From contig OX359282.1 of NCBI GenBank assembly GCA_947179155.2, forward strand, positions 10,391,533 to 10,455,532: a stretch of 64,000 nucleotides of DNA. Reading direction: 5' to 3'. Made by a program: the position numbers and the translations under genes. The stretch is from Hedera helix. Its lineage: Eukaryota > Streptophyta > Magnoliopsida > Apiales > Araliaceae. Shown here piece by piece: positions 34,615 to 46,288 of this stretch. The first letter of the stretch is position 1. Each line of letters starts with the position of its first letter. Below the pieces are notes generated by a model. It searched no databases. It was given only the letters and a program-made list of their open reading frames with translations, and was not told the DNA's origin.

Positions 34615-35862
34615 TTATCTATAAGGGCATTTATTGATCTGTGCAAGAACTTCACATGGCCCAATCTTTCTTGCACTCAATTTGCTGTATTCGCTAGCTG
34701 GATAACAATCTCTAGTGAAAACAGTCCATACATAGTCTCCAACATCAAAACTAGATGTCTGCCCTTGACAACATTCTCTCTGTATTTGTTGTTGCTTCTT
34801 CAATATGTATGTGCACCTCGTTATGGATTTTTTTGATTTCTGCTAAATCCTCTGCTTTGGAACATAAACAATGGTTGATAGGTAGAGGAACAAGATCCAA
34901 GACACTCTGTGGATTTTGTCCATAAAAAAGCTTGAACGGACTCATCTTTGTTGTATGATTCAGATCTGCTGAATGAAAATTCGGCATGTGAGAGTACCTG
35001 GTCCCATTGCTTAGGATTGTTGCCAACATGACTTCAGATCAGATTTCCAAAACTTCTATTGATAACTTCCGTCTGCCCATCTGTTTAAGGATGATACGCT
35101 GAACTGGTTCAAATTACTAAAATAGTAATTAGAATATTCTAGTAGTAATTTGGCACATGAGTAGATAATATCTCCGTGGTGCAAGTTAGCAAATTTAAGC
35201 ATGATAGTTATCTATAAATAAGATAGGCGTGTGAAAGTGTGAAAGAGGTATGGGAATTATATACGAGGAAATAGCTTAAGTCCATCCCTATCCTAGCTAT
35301 CTTTTCCCCCAATTTTCCTTCAATTTCATTCCTGAATTCCTTAGTTTACTACAACTTGAGTTACTATTCATCATCATTTTTAATTGTTCACTGTTTTATC
35401 TTTATTTACTAATTAACAACCCTTGTTAGTTGATTAGTAGCTTTGATTGGTTCGTTTTAATCAAGCCTAACTAGGATTAAGCCTGACAGACCCGAACTTC
35501 TTTCTAAGAGTCCTCCAAATCACGATAAGAAGTAATCGACTTCGGTATACCGTGTAAATGAACTATTTCTAATAAGAACAAATTAGCAACCTAAGAAGTA
35601 TCCATGGTATTCCTGCAAGGTATGAAGTGTGCCATTTTAGAAAACCTATCAACAACAACTAGGACATAATCCATACCCATTTGTGCACGTGGAAGGTCGA
35701 GGACGAAGTCCATGCTAATATCAGTCCATGGAACAAGTGGAGTAGGTAACGGTGTGTATAAACCAACATTAGTAACTCCACCTTTTGACTCTTGACAAAT
35801 GTGGCAACGATCCATGAGCCTATGAACATCTCTTCATAATTTTGGCTAAAAGTATTTTGCAT
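34615..35862 (-). pseudogene. Ty3/gypsy integrase fragment
   Basis: From right to left on the minus strand: CHICQESKGG (zinc finger end), WTDISMDFVLDLPRAQ and VVVDRFSKMAHFIP (first catalytic Asp region), EIVHLHGIPKSITS with a degraded second Asp region, then, beyond an insertion, SAYHP and TDGQTEV (Glu region), HTTKMSPFKLFYGQNP, and ARKIGPCEVLAQIN (GPY/F). Stops and shifts are frequent. No LTRs can be tied to it with confidence. Confidence 0.85.
35110..35487 (-). mobile_element. ~378-bp insertion in the integrase fragment, LTR-like
   Basis: Between KKFGS-type text at about 35488 and SAYHP at about 35100, the minus strand reads TGTCAGGCTTAATCC... through to a TACTA palindrome. The TGTCAGG start recalls an LTR. 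No clear target duplication, so the ends are approximate. Confidence 0.45.
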
Positions 35863-35956
35863 TTACTAAGGCATAAGTTTTTGTTTGTGTACTAGTATTG
35901 AAGAGAATAAATTGATGCTCCATAGTGAAAGAGTCATCTCCTTTTATAATAACATG

Positions 35957-36134
35957 TGTTAAAATCAAATCCCCATAATTATGGTTTATATCCATATAAT
36001 TATGGGATTACATTCTGATCCATTATTGCTGGAAATCCCCCAGATTACTCCAACTATCGTGGAGCTAATCATCGGTCAACCACTCATCAAATATATTAAA
36101 TAAGGAATACAAATATTCTAGATATATTCTAACA
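35957..36134 (-). repeat. Copia 3' LTR, 178 bp
   Basis: On the minus strand TGTTAGAATATATCTAG...GATTTTAACA. It is preceded by the polypurine tract TTGAGGGGGG at the right edge, the usual junction of plant copia elements. The outer flanks show no duplication partner because the 5' part of the element is missing. Confidence 0.8.
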
Positions 36135-36300
36135 CCCCCCTCAAGTTGGTGTATGTGTGTCGCACATGCCCAACTTGGATTAGCGATTATCAAAAGCTCG
36201 ACTTTGCATAGCCTTAGTAAGTATATAATTCAACAAGCGGGATCTCTTCGTGTATAAGGTAACTAATTAAGTAACCACTTGTTCTTAAAGGTGTTGCTTT
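36135..36300 (-). pseudogene. Copia polyprotein C-terminal end
   Basis: The minus strand ends SKLGMCDTHTPT followed by a stop and the polypurine tract, the characteristic last residues of plant copia polyproteins. Upstream text is frame-broken. Confidence 0.75.
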
Positions 36301-36924
36301 GTAAACCACTTGCCTAGACGATTTAAAATTTGACTTCCTTTTAAAGTCCCTTGTCTTAATTGAGCTCGAAGTTCCTAGGGCCAACCCTTAATTTTTTTAA
36401 GGTTAGGGTATGCAAAATGAACGCTCGTTATTTTTGAGCCAAGGAAGCGTGATGAAATCCCAACCTTATTTTATTTAAGGTTTGTGCCCTTACAGTTCAA
36501 TTAAAAATGAGAATGCACAAATAAATAAAAATCATAACACAAATAAAGTTTCCTAAATTATGTGAATTACTAAAATAGTAGAAATTGGGTGTACCTCTTT
36601 CCTTCAGCAATCACCAAAGCTTATAATTGATGAAAATAATAAATAAATAAAAAGCGTAAGCAGAATGCGCATGTGAGTGAATGCATGAATAAAACAATGA
36701 ATTTCCTAACTAACAATTAAAACTAAGAATAAAAATAAAACTAAACTACTCTTTTTTTTATAACTATACAAAATATCAGGAATAGTGTAGCAAAAATATT
36801 TGTCTTTTCGCACTTTTAATCCGCTTTAATATTCTTGCAAAATAAAATGCTAAAAAATAATAATTATGAGAGCTAAAAAAACCTAATTCAAAGAAATTAA
36901 AATTAAGGAGTAAAATTAATTCTA
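36301..36924 (-). other. Untranslated leader of a minus-strand gypsy element
   Basis: No reading frame of note. It lies just downstream (on the minus strand) of a primer-binding site, so it is most simply the 5' leader of the element whose LTR starts at 36954. Confidence 0.4.
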
Positions 36925-36943
36925 GTCCCTGACAGCGGCGCCA
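36925..36943 (-). other. Primer-binding site, tRNA-Asp type
   Basis: The minus strand reads TGGCGCCGCTGTCAGGGAC. Plant tRNA-Asp ends CCCCGGCAACGGCGCCA, giving TGGCGCCGTTGCCGGGG, so the match is strong with a few changes. Confidence 0.75.
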
Positions 36944-37230
36944 AAAACTTAGATGTGATAAAAATGTGTAATTGCTAGTGTACATCTATTTTAGACTTGA
37001 CAAATACAGGTCGAATTATAGAGACTAGATTAATTATAAAATATCCTTAATATTTATTTCAGGCGAATTAGAAACAAAGATGGAAAATTTATTAACCAAT
37101 ACTGTAATAGCAATTAATGAAAACTAATCATAGGAAAGATAGGAATTCAAATCCACTAAGCAATAACATAACAAGTAACCCAATCTTTTCTATTTTATAA
37201 CTCAAATTATACCACCGGCTAAGTGTACAT

Positions 37231-37911
37231 TGATAGGGCATACAGTTGAAACTGGAGCTAAGAAGCCGAAGGATTACTTTTATAAATCCTTCGATAGCTA
37301 AAGATGCTGCTAAGAAGCTGAATGATTGCTTTTATAAATCCTTCGGCATAAGAGGCAATCATCCAAAGTATTACCTGAAGGAATATAAATTAAAGAGTCC
37401 CATAAAGCTGAAGCAACCTTTGGATTTGCATCGTCCGAAGTACCCTTTAGCAGCAACTTGGCTTCAACTAAAATGGGGCTCCTGCTATTAACGTTTAATT
37501 TGATAGGTCCTTGATACTTGTCAATGTAACAACTATACAAATGGTTAGCGGGACACCTAAGTGGACAAGTGGCTGTCAAGTATGACACTTTTCACACAAA
37601 TTAAACACTAAGCAAACCAAACCAACCTATGATCTCACATACACAACACTATGCTTGGGGACAAGGAGTTGGGTAGCTTTGTCTGATATTTATTCTTCTA
37701 CCATTGGTCTTAAGGCACTATAAATAGCTTTCGATACAAAGAGCTAAGAAGGGCGTTTCTAAACACTCGAACTCTATTTTCCTCCATTGTTAACATTTAC
37801 TCAAACCTATACTTACCCTCTCACCGTCTAGCTTAGGTGTTTTCTTCCTTGTGCAGGCTGTAAGTCCATTCCAATGTGATTCAAGTTACTAGGACAAAAC
37901 AAGCGTTAATA
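37231..37911 (+). repeat. 5' LTR of the Tat element
   Basis: 681 bp, TGATAGGG...GCGTTAATA (the terminal CA has become TA). A TATA box TATAAATAG lies at 37719-37727. It holds two units of a palindromic ~50-bp repeat near its start. Confidence 0.92.
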
Positions 37912-37928
37912 TTGACGCTAGAAGGAGG
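37912..37928 (+). other. Primer-binding site of the Tat element
   Basis: TTGACGCTAGAAGGAGG immediately after the 5' LTR. It is close to TGGCGCTAGAAGG-type sites in related elements; I cannot name the primer tRNA with certainty. Confidence 0.6.
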
Positions 37929-38520
37929 ACCTCATAAAATTGAGTTTCAAACCTTGAATCACTTTTCAAACTGTTGTTTGCTCAATATGGAAGCTCAAAA
38001 TAATTCACATCCATCACAGACACCCATCAGCAAGCCATGCAAATAATAATTTACGCAGTCAGGTAAATAGTTTGCATGCATCGCGTGTAAATTCTGATGC
38101 ACGACAACAATTAACTTAGAGACATAACAATGAGATTGTGGCTTTAAGTGCGTAACAAGCGAACATAGCAGACCATATAGCACAACTTGAAGTGGCAATC
38201 GGTCGTCAAAATCATGCTGATCCAACACATGCTCACACTCAACGTCCTTCCACCAGCAGAAGAAGAGATCGATCTCATAGAATTCGAGAAAGGGATAATG
38301 AAACTTGACCTCGAAAATCTAGGCATGACTATGAGTCTCAGATCCATCGGACACACCATAGGGAAGGTATTAGACCCTTCATGGTAATAGCCAAAGGACA
38401 CGATAAAATGAATGCCGGTCGTTGAACTGAGCATGGCAAGAGTTGTACTCGGAGGAATTGTGAAGGTAGAAGTAGCTCAAGCGAAGATCCTTACAGCCCA
38501 ACTTCAGTCTTCGACGGTGC

Positions 38521-39300
38521 ATGGCCGAACTGGAAAAGGACCCGAGAGAAGTTTGTCAAGAGCAAGCTGCGGCTAAAGCTGCCGCCATTCCATTTGACAC
38601 GTTAAAATCTCCATTTACTAAAGAGGTCGACGATGATCATATCAACTATAATCTGAAGGTACCTATTGTGAATCTTTATGAAGGTACTTCTGACCCCTTT
38701 GATCATACTCATCATTATGAAGCTGCTATGTCTTTTCATGGTCATTCTCCTAATTCCATGTATAAGAATTTTGTCACTACTTTGAGAAAATCTGCATGAA
38801 CATGGTTGATATCTTTACAACCTTGTTTAGTAAAATCAAGGGATGGTTTAAAAAACGAATTCCATAGTCGATTTAGAGGTAAATGTAGAAGGGGTAAAAT
38901 TATTGCTTCTCTAACGCAAATAAAACAAAAGCCTAATGAGATATTAAAAGACTATGATACGTCTAAGGAGCTTGCTAAAGTGATACTTTCTAAAACCCCA
39001 AGTATCTCTCCGTAGTCTATGATTGAACTGATAAATATCGGTTGACAATGATCGCTCCGAAGGCAACTAAGGTAAAACTGTGTTCGGGTGGAAAATCAAA
39101 GTTCAGAAAACCAGATGAAGCCTACACTCCATTGAACACCGATTGGACCTAAATTCTAAAGGAGATAAAGGATAAATTCTTCTTCAAAAAACCTCTAAGA
39201 ATCAAGGTTCCTGATCACAAGAAGGGAAACAAGTTTTGTTAGTATCATGAAGATCGCGGCCATTCAACGGAGAAATGCTATCATCTGAAAAACTTTATTG
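38521..39300 (+). pseudogene. Tat-element gag
   Basis: PIVNLYEGTSDPFDHTHHYE is the conserved gag opening of this lineage (LYDGT.DP..H). FRGKCRRGKIIASL and KQKPNEILKDY follow after a TGA. The zinc-knuckle-like HEDRGHSTEKCYHLK lies at about 39247-39291, preceded by a Cys and a TAG. Several shifts. Confidence 0.82.
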
Positions 39301-39439
39301 AAAATCAAATCAAAGATGGAAATATGGAAGAATGTGGCCAAGAGTGCAGTTGATGAACCACCATCAGCTTCAAAACATCTCTGGTTGTTCGGCAGCCGGA
39401 GGAACATTCAATAGAAATAAGGCTTACTTTCGACCGATA

Positions 39440-39960
39440 CATGTCTGCTCCCTCGTCTAAAAAGCCTAGAACAATTTCACAAGTGTATATTGATGATATG
39501 ATTGTCAAAACTAAAAATGAATTTTTGATCATCTTCCGATCTATGAGAATGCTTTCAGAACTTCAGAAAGAACAAATTTCTGAAATTTTTTAAAGATGTT
39601 CAACGACTAATAGGTGGACTCGTAACTCCTCGTCGATTTATTGTGAAGATGGTCGACCGATGCCTCCCTTTCTTTGATACATTAGAGGGAGCTCAGAATG
39701 TCAAAAACTTCCAGTGGACCGCTGAATGCGGGGAAGTCTTTTTCGCCGTCAAGTCTTATTTGGCTTCACTCCCCCGTCTTTACTAAAGCTTATCCTGATG
39801 AAGACATTTATAGCTTTCAGCTTCAAGTTTGGCTGTAAGGGCAACACTGATTAGAGAAGATGAGAACGGTCAAAAGCCCGTCTACTATGTCAATTAAACT
39901 TTGAAGGATGTTGAAACAAAATATCGAACCTTGAAAGGTTCGCCTATGCCTTGGTCACAG
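39440..39960 (+). pseudogene. Tat-element RT remnant and first RNase H
   Basis: QVYIDDMIVKTKNE (about 39480) is the catalytic YxDD region. FQWTAECGEVFFAVKSYLA (about 39713) begins the connection to RNase H, and QKPVYYV and KYRTL follow. The N-terminal half of RT and the protease are absent, so gag joins almost directly to the RT palm. Confidence 0.8.
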
Positions 39961-40039
39961 CTAGCAGGAAATTGAGGCATAGGCCGAACAATAATTGTCT
40001 TAACCGATCAGCCATTGAAGAAGGTTTTTTATACACCTA

Positions 40040-40480
40040 ATTTTCGGCTCGTCGCAGAGCTGGAGTTATTCTCACCAGTCTCGAAGGCTTTACAATAAAA
40101 CAGGCTCTTCGATTTTCTTTCAAAGCAACAAACAACGAAGCTGAATATGAAACTTTTCTTGCCGGTTTTGACTTGCTAAAAGCCTACAAGCTCAGAACCT
40201 AAAGATATTCACAACTTCTTGTAAAGCGAGTTTTGGGGGAGTACTAGGCTACAAAGCCGAAGATGATAGTTAAGTATTTGCAGTAGGCAAAAAATTTGCT
40301 TGCTTATTTTCACAAATTTGAAGTGGAAGGGATTGTGCGTTCAAAAAACTCTTTTGCAGACTTGTCATCCAAATTAACTATCGAAGTCGCTGAATCTTTT
40401 TACAGTTCGGTGTACGTGGAAGAACTCTCACATCAAGTCTCCAAGAAGAAGATATCATGTGTATTGATTCTGAAAGATCA
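40040..40480 (+). pseudogene. Second, archaeal-type RNase H of the Tat element
   Basis: TSLEGFTIKQALRFSFKATN followed by NEAEYETFLAGFDLLKAY is the aRNase H signature of Tat elements, with the conserved Asn-Asn-Glu-Ala-Glu-Tyr core. Downstream text fits its last helix and the link to integrase. Frames are broken. Confidence 0.82.
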
Positions 40481-40494
40481 TGAATGACCCCCAT

Positions 40495-40728
40495 AATTGC
40501 TAGGACTTCCACATGTACTATGGGCCTATTGAACAACTCCAAGGAATGCAACGGGTGAAACACCCTTCAGATGTGCCTACGACACTATAGCAGTTATCCC
40601 ACTTGAGATTAGTGTGCCATCACTCAGAATATTGAAATTTGATGAGATTTTGAATAGACTCTGGTGCAACCTGGATCTACTTGTTGAAGCTAGAGATGCT
40701 ACTATCGTACGATTGACTTCATTTCAAC
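40495..40728 (+). pseudogene. Tat integrase, part left of the Mutator-like element
   Basis: LPHVLWAY, a stop for the usual Arg, then TTPRNATGETPFRCAYDT, AVIPLEISVPSLR and LDLLVEARDATIVRL. This is the conserved integrase segment after the catalytic Glu. The zinc finger and DDE core upstream are deleted. Confidence 0.85.
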
Positions 40729-42327
40729 GGGTTAATATATGTTTTGTCACTGTACTAGGGGTCGATTTTCATTGTGATTAGTAACTCTTTTTTGGTTACA
40801 AACGCATTATTATACTAAAAAAAAGGTTATAAAATGGTCATTAGACATTCCGTTCAAAAAAATAAACGGAAGGGCCAACTAGACTAACGATTAATTATGT
40901 GGCAATTATGTGGCAGGTGGGACCAATAGATGTGGAATATTCTAATGAGGTAGCATGTGTGGGTCAGCTTGTAGAAATAAAATAAAATGCTCACCTAGAA
41001 GAAAAGAAAAAAGATAAGGTTAGACTAATTATTTTAATACTCCATAATATTATTAGAAGCTAATTAAAGTTTTACGAAAAAAGAAACATAATTTAAAGAA
41101 ACAAAAGCAATTAAAAATTAAAGTTCATCTTCCTCTTCTAACCACGAATGACAGACTTATCAGAAAAAATGGTGTTCTACACCTAATGTTACATCAAGTC
41201 TTCTCTCACCATGGACCAAGTTGGAACTACAACCTCTCGTCGAAAATCTAATTTAGAAAATAGGTCTCTCTTATACCTCTGTATACTCGCTGGAAAAGAA
41301 AAAAAAAACGGAGAAAAGAAGAGCGGCGAATAGACGATGGCGGAGTCCAAACCTACTTGTTGCACTTCGAAATGAGAGTGAAATAGTTTCTATTAAACCA
41401 ATTTTTGCAGTAGTCGGCAGATTTGAGGGGGTTTATTGGGCCAATTTTCTCCTTTATTTTTCACTTTGTTTTTGCTATGTCATTTTTCACTTTTGTATTT
41501 CTCTCTGTGATGAACTGAAGGTTAAAGAAGCTGTTTATATGGGTTTTTCCAATTTCACGGCCGATTGGAAGTTGTAGAAATTTGATTGAACAATGATAAT
41601 GGGTTTTTTTTGTTAGATCTTGAATATTGATTTTTCTGATTTTAATCTCCTTGTTGGGACTGGATGGGTTTGTTGTGTTGATTTTTGGGTTTATTGATTC
41701 TGAAATTAATTAGGGGTTATTGAACTTAGATCGAAAGTTGCAGAAATTTGAAGATCGGAAGTTGTAGAAATTTGATTGAAATTCTCTGTTCACCGGTCGT
41801 TTCCGATCTAGTTTTCTTCAAGCTCTATTCTAAAAAATTTCAAAAACAAAAACCCCAAATAACGAAAATTGATGAACTGGGAACATAGAAGCTGAACAAA
41901 GCATTTTAATGGAGTCTCAAATCCCTAAAAATCTCTACGATTCCGAGCTCATAACATTCCTTTCGCTCGATCTGTTAGCCGATTTGCTTCCCTCTATCTG
42001 TCAGCCGATTTGGAAGATTTTTTTTAGAACGAAGAACATGATTTTTCTTTTTTAGTATTTAATATATAATTAATTTTAGTTTATGATAGTTTAATTTTAA
42101 TAGAATTTTTCCATTATCCATGTAAGTCGAGTCCCACTTCCACATAATGTACACCTGTCAGCCGTTAGTCTACTTAGCAAATTCCGTCACTTTTTTAGAC
42201 GAAATTTAAACGAATGACCATTTTTTAATTTTTTACGACTATTGAAATGCGTTTGTAACAAAAATAGAGTCGGTGATCACAATAAAAATCGACCCCTAAT
42301 ACAGTGACCAAAACATATATTAATCCT
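40729..42327. mobile_element. Non-autonomous Mutator-like element with ~200-bp inverted repeats
   Basis: The left end GGGTTAATATATGTTTTG and CACTGTACTAGGGGTCGATT is mirrored by the right end, which reads inverted as GGATTAATATATGTTTTGG and CACTGTATTAGGGGTCGATT. The arms extend about 200 bp with moderate divergence. Flanks CATTTCAAC (40720-40728) and CATATTAAC (42328-42336) match at 7 of 9 bases, as expected for an aged 9-bp Mutator duplication. The integrase coding text resumes directly after it. The interior has no transposase but contains gene-like GC-richer sequence. Confidence 0.82.
41909..42055 (+). CDS. Small ORF inside the Mutator-like element (48 aa, unknown)
   Basis: Opens MESQIPKNLYDSELITFLSL and ends FRTKNMIFLF. 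The first half has normal codon composition and lies in gene-like sequence with an upstream region resembling 5' UTR or intron (41300-41900). It could be a captured host-gene fragment, as in Pack-MULEs. I recognise no family; translation is unproven. Confidence 0.25.
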   Translation: MESQIPKNLYDSELITFLSLDLLADLLPSICQPIWKIFFRTKNMIFLF

Positions 42328-42336
42328 CATATTAAC

Positions 42337-42603
42337 AGAGAACGGCTAAGCACTTCTACTACAAAGTAAAACCAGGGAAATTCAAAATAGGAGGTTGTGT
42401 CCTTCGGTAAGTTGAAGCCTCAAATCGGGCAACAAATGGGAAAATTTATGCCAAGATGGGAGAAGGGCCTATCATTTTGTGGCAGTACTTGCTTCGGGTA
42501 TATATCAATTTCAGGACCCTTCGGGCAATTTTGTCAAAAACAGTTGGCATGCTTCAAACTTAAAGATGTTTTACAATTACTCTTTCGTACAAACTTGGAG
42601 AAT
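42337..42603 (+). pseudogene. Tat integrase C-terminal tail, copy 1
   Basis: In two overlapping frames: VKPGKFKIGG, then LRKVEA-like text, WEKG or MGEGPYHFV, and GIYQFQDPSGNFVKNSWHAS. This is the end of Tat integrase (VGDLVLRKVE...NAEHLKK type). It is frame-shifted and cut off at the duplication junction. Confidence 0.8.
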
Positions 42604-42942
42604 TTGTCAGCCGATTTGGAAGATTTTTTTTAGAACGAAGAACATGATTTTTCTTTTTTAGTATTTAATATATAATTAATTTTAGTTTATGATAGTTTAA
42701 TTTTAATAGAATTTTTCCATTATCCATGTAAGTCGAGTCCCACTTCCACATAATGTACACCTGTCAGCCGTTAGTCTACTTAGCAAATTCCGTCACTTTT
42801 TTAGACGAAATTTAAACGAATGACCATTTTTTAATTTTTTACGACTATTGAAATGCGTTTGTAACAAAAATAGAGTCGGTGATCACAATAAAAATCGACC
42901 CCTAATACAGTGACCAAAACATATATTAATCCTCATATTAAC

Positions 42943-43209
42943 AGAGAACGGCTAAGCACTTCTACTACAAAGTAAAACCAGGGAAATTCAAAATAGGAGG
43001 TTGTGTCCTTCGGTAAGTTGAAGCCTCAAATCGGGCAACAAATGGGAAAATTTATGCCAAGATGGGAGAAGGGCCTATCATTTTGTGGCAGTACTTGCTT
43101 CGGGTATATATCAATTTCAGGACCCTTCGGGCAATTTTGTCAAAAACAGTTGGCATGCTTCAAACTTAAAGATGTTTTACAATTACTCTTTCGTACAAAC
43201 TTGGAGAAT
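42943..43209 (+). pseudogene. Tat integrase C-terminal tail, copy 2
   Basis: Identical to the previous copy, 606 bp further on, followed by single-copy spacer to 43412. Confidence 0.8.
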
Positions 43210-43412
43210 GTGATACTTTATACTATTTCCGACAATTGTTTTAATAAATAACTAACAAGAAATAAAACAAAGTAAAAAGCATACATTTAAAGAGGAAAAT
43301 AAACTTAGCATAGAAACCAAACAATATCTAAGTATATAACCCGAAGGCTCGAGTACTTGGCCAAAATAAAATCATTCAAAATATCTGGAGGCCTAAACTA
43401 TCAACAATTATT

Positions 43413-45930
43413 TTGCCCGAAGGCTTAGTTATGCATTCTTGTAAATTCTTCACAAAAAGAAAAGAGAAATCTCAATGGGCTTCCACATTAACAGCGCCCT
43501 CTGTCGTAGATCTCTCCTCTTCACCTTACTTTTTAGTTGGGCCCTTAGCCTGTTCTTCGATAAGTTCTTCAACCTGTATTCAATTTGAGGAGCAGGTGGA
43601 ATTGGCTGCTGGAGTATGTTCAATTGTGAAAGGGGAGTTATCATTCCCGGTTAATTCATGGATATTGCCTAAGCTTCCGGACCATCCGAAGTCGTGCTCA
43701 GTTAGGATCTGTTCAATTAAAGACTTGTACTCTTCAGACTCTTTGAACTCTTTAATGATTCGAGCTCAAGTCTTGTCAGTAACCGGCCTAGCCTTCAGAT
43801 GGTCAATTTCTTGCTCTTGGTGTTTCCATTTGGTATTGAGAATGGACACCTCCTGATCGGCATATTCACGCATCGATTGTTCGGCAAGGACTTCGGTCCT
43901 CTTTTCTTGTTGAAGTTTGTCTTTATCCAACTTGAGAACTTCAATTTCCTTCTTCAGCTTCTTGACTTTAGCTTCAAGTGATTCCTCCCGACATGTGATA
44001 GCTTCAACAGCTCCTCATTGTCCGTTAGCTTGTTTGAAGCAACCTGAGCCTTTTTCTCCTAGTTTTTGGCAGCTAACTGAGCATTCTTGGCTTGGACATG
44101 GTACTTCTTGACTTCGTCCCAAAGCCTATCCAAATCAGGTTTATGGTCACTTTCATATTTCTCTAATAGGTGAGATAGCATAGAATTAGCCTATAGCAAT
44201 TATGAGCGTTAGCACATGCACATTACGTTGAATAATTTCAAAAGGTATCATTGCTTACCTGCCCAAGATGCTTCATTGAAAAATGCATCAATTCAATGTT
44301 TGTTTTGTTTTGAAACTTTGGCACATCCTCCGGCAACCTAAAGCTTCGGAAACACTCCAAAGGATATGGGTGCTCATTGTTTAAAAAGAACCAGGTAGCA
44401 TCCTTTCTTATTCTCAAAATAGGGTCCCAGTATGACCCTTCCTCTTCCCAATCAGCCGGTATAGAATTCTTAAGCCTCTTAAAAAAGTCATACCTTTCAG
44501 CAGGTACTTTGCCAGCTTTTCTTTTTCACCAACCGAGACTTTTATGATTGGTTTCTTTCCCCGATCCACTTGCACTCTGCTTCAAGGTGGCCTTTGGGAA
44601 CGTTGCTTTGTAGCCTGCTTTAGTCCAGACCCTGTTGCTTCAGTTCTCGAAGCAACCATAACAACTGGTTGCTGTTGTTGATTTGTTTGTTGTTGTGGCC
44701 GAAGTATTTGGTGGTGTTGCGAGGTTTGTTGTTGAACTTGTTGTGGTTGTGATTGCTGAGCAGGAGATCCCTGAGGGGTTGGATGACTCCCATCATCAGT
44801 ACTTACCACCTACTCCTCCAGCAGCTTTTTCCTTGTATTTTTTGTTAGCTAACATTCTCAGGTGATCGGCTGGGCCCACCAATTTACTGGTATTCATCAC
44901 GCGTTCGGCAGGTAAATCCGAAACTACAAAACCAGTATTGACAAGGATATGTATTAGATTCTTAACTACACTCAAATATTAGAAAAGCAACAACACAATT
45001 GTTAAAACAATGTATAAATGAGAACTCACTTCCGTGATCAACTAGCCATTGTTGATCAAGGAGAAGTTACTTATCCCAAGGTTGACCAACTAAAGGTTTA
45101 AGAAACTCATTATACTCCACAAACCACATTAGATGGTACTGGTTGTACTCTATGGTGTCGTGTGACTTAGGAATTCACCACCGGGGCAACCAAACAGTAT
45201 CAAGGCTACAAATAAAGACCCATTCTGAATGCCAACCTTTGTTTACTGGTTGCCGTCTTCGTCAAGACCAGTCTGCCATCTTGTCTACTAAACTGATAAA
45301 TGTCGTGCTCTTGCGACTTTACAAATTTGAAAGTATAGAAGAAATAGGCTGCAGTTGGTGTGGTATTCTTCATATGACAGTGGGCTAAGAAAGCAAACAG
45401 GAGCATAAAGGAGTTTGGCGCTAACTGTCCTAAGCCACAACCTGCCATGCTAAGCAAATCTTTTATTAACTGCGATAAGGGGAACCAAAGCTTGTTTCGT
45501 AAGTGTTGAATTGGTACCCCAACCCATTTTCCATCAGGCTTTTCAAAAATCCTCTCTTGGTTTCGGAAGCCTAATTTGATAAAATTGCGAAGGGATGTAG
45601 AAAGTATTATACATCAAATCAGGCATGTTAGGTTTTACAGAAGATTTGATGTCCGGGATATGTTTCTGATCGAAGTTCACTATGAATTTTTTCGACCTCT
45701 GCCCTCTCAAGTTTGTTTTTGATATCGGATGGGTTGCTAACTTACAACAACATTCTCTTCTTCACCAGTGTCGTTGCCCCCCTCATTTGATCCGACAAAA
45801 GCATAACCTTCTTCTTCACCCTCATTCGATGGTTTAGTTGGGTCATCAAAAGGCAAATTATCATTATCAGGTATATCGCCAAGCCTAAGGGGTGGTTGAT
45901 TAGATGGCTCAGCCGTATCTTCCACAAGTT
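43413..45930 (-). pseudogene. Antisense accessory gene of the Tat element (gypsy-type transposon domain)
   Basis: On the minus strand, opposite to gag-pol, starting near 45925: an acidic leader (MEDTAEPSNQPPLRLGDIPD), then FPLSQLIKDLLSMAGCGLGQ and LAPNSFMLLFAFLAHC with a later GRLVLTKTATSKQRLAF. This is the domain annotated in plants as 'putative gypsy type transposon'. A Gln-rich linker follows (QQSQPQQVQQQTSQHH, about 44760-44640), then a coiled-coil-like part (LDRLWDEVKKYHVQAKNAQL, about 44140). Stops and shifts show decay. The function in the family is unknown. Confidence 0.78.
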
Positions 45931-46271
45931 GTTCCTCTAAGGATACTATTATTCTAAGGATACTGTTACTCTAGACCATCGTCTTCCATGCTATTACCAT
46001 TTATTGGAAGAAATAAGGGAGAGAAAAATCTGGATTAACACTCCCTCAATAGTGTGGAGTGAGATGAAATTACTTGCGCGCCATTCTAGGAAAATCCCTC
46101 AGAAATTGGCCTGCACCATAATTACAGCCGTACTGGCATATCAGACACATCTCCTCAAAAGATGTGCACGATCATTGACAGTAACTACTTTAGTGAATAA
46201 GGACGTTGGCAGTCAACTTCAGAGCGAAGCCTTTAATACGTCAACTCCCCCATCTTACTTAAAAGTAAAAT
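45931..46271 (+). other. Tat-element spacer before the polypurine tract
   Basis: Short open frame at 46004-46273 without recognisable motifs. It could hold the antisense gene's promoter; nothing specific is seen. Confidence 0.4.
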
Positions 46272-46288
46272 AAGGGAGTGGGGGCAAA
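46272..46288 (+). other. Polypurine tract of the Tat element
   Basis: AAGGGAGTGGGGGCAAA-type run directly before the 3' LTR. Confidence 0.85.

Larger units (their letters stand above)
41999..43209 (+). repeat. Perfect tandem duplication, period 606 bp
   Basis: 41999-42603 and 42605-43209 read identically over 605 bp. The unit starts inside the Mutator-like element, crosses its right end and target duplication, and ends in the Tat integrase C-terminus. Both the element's right inverted repeat and the integrase tail are therefore present twice. The junctions share only TG/TGT, so microhomology-type duplication or an assembly artefact are both possible. Confidence 0.92.

Noticed and set aside
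42397..43251. Two identical small proteins suggesting a duplicated gene
   Set aside because: They are out-of-frame readings of the duplicated Tat integrase tail.
44582..44809. Gln-rich ORF as an independent transcription-factor-like gene
   Set aside because: Sits between the LTRs of the Tat element and continues the antisense accessory frame.
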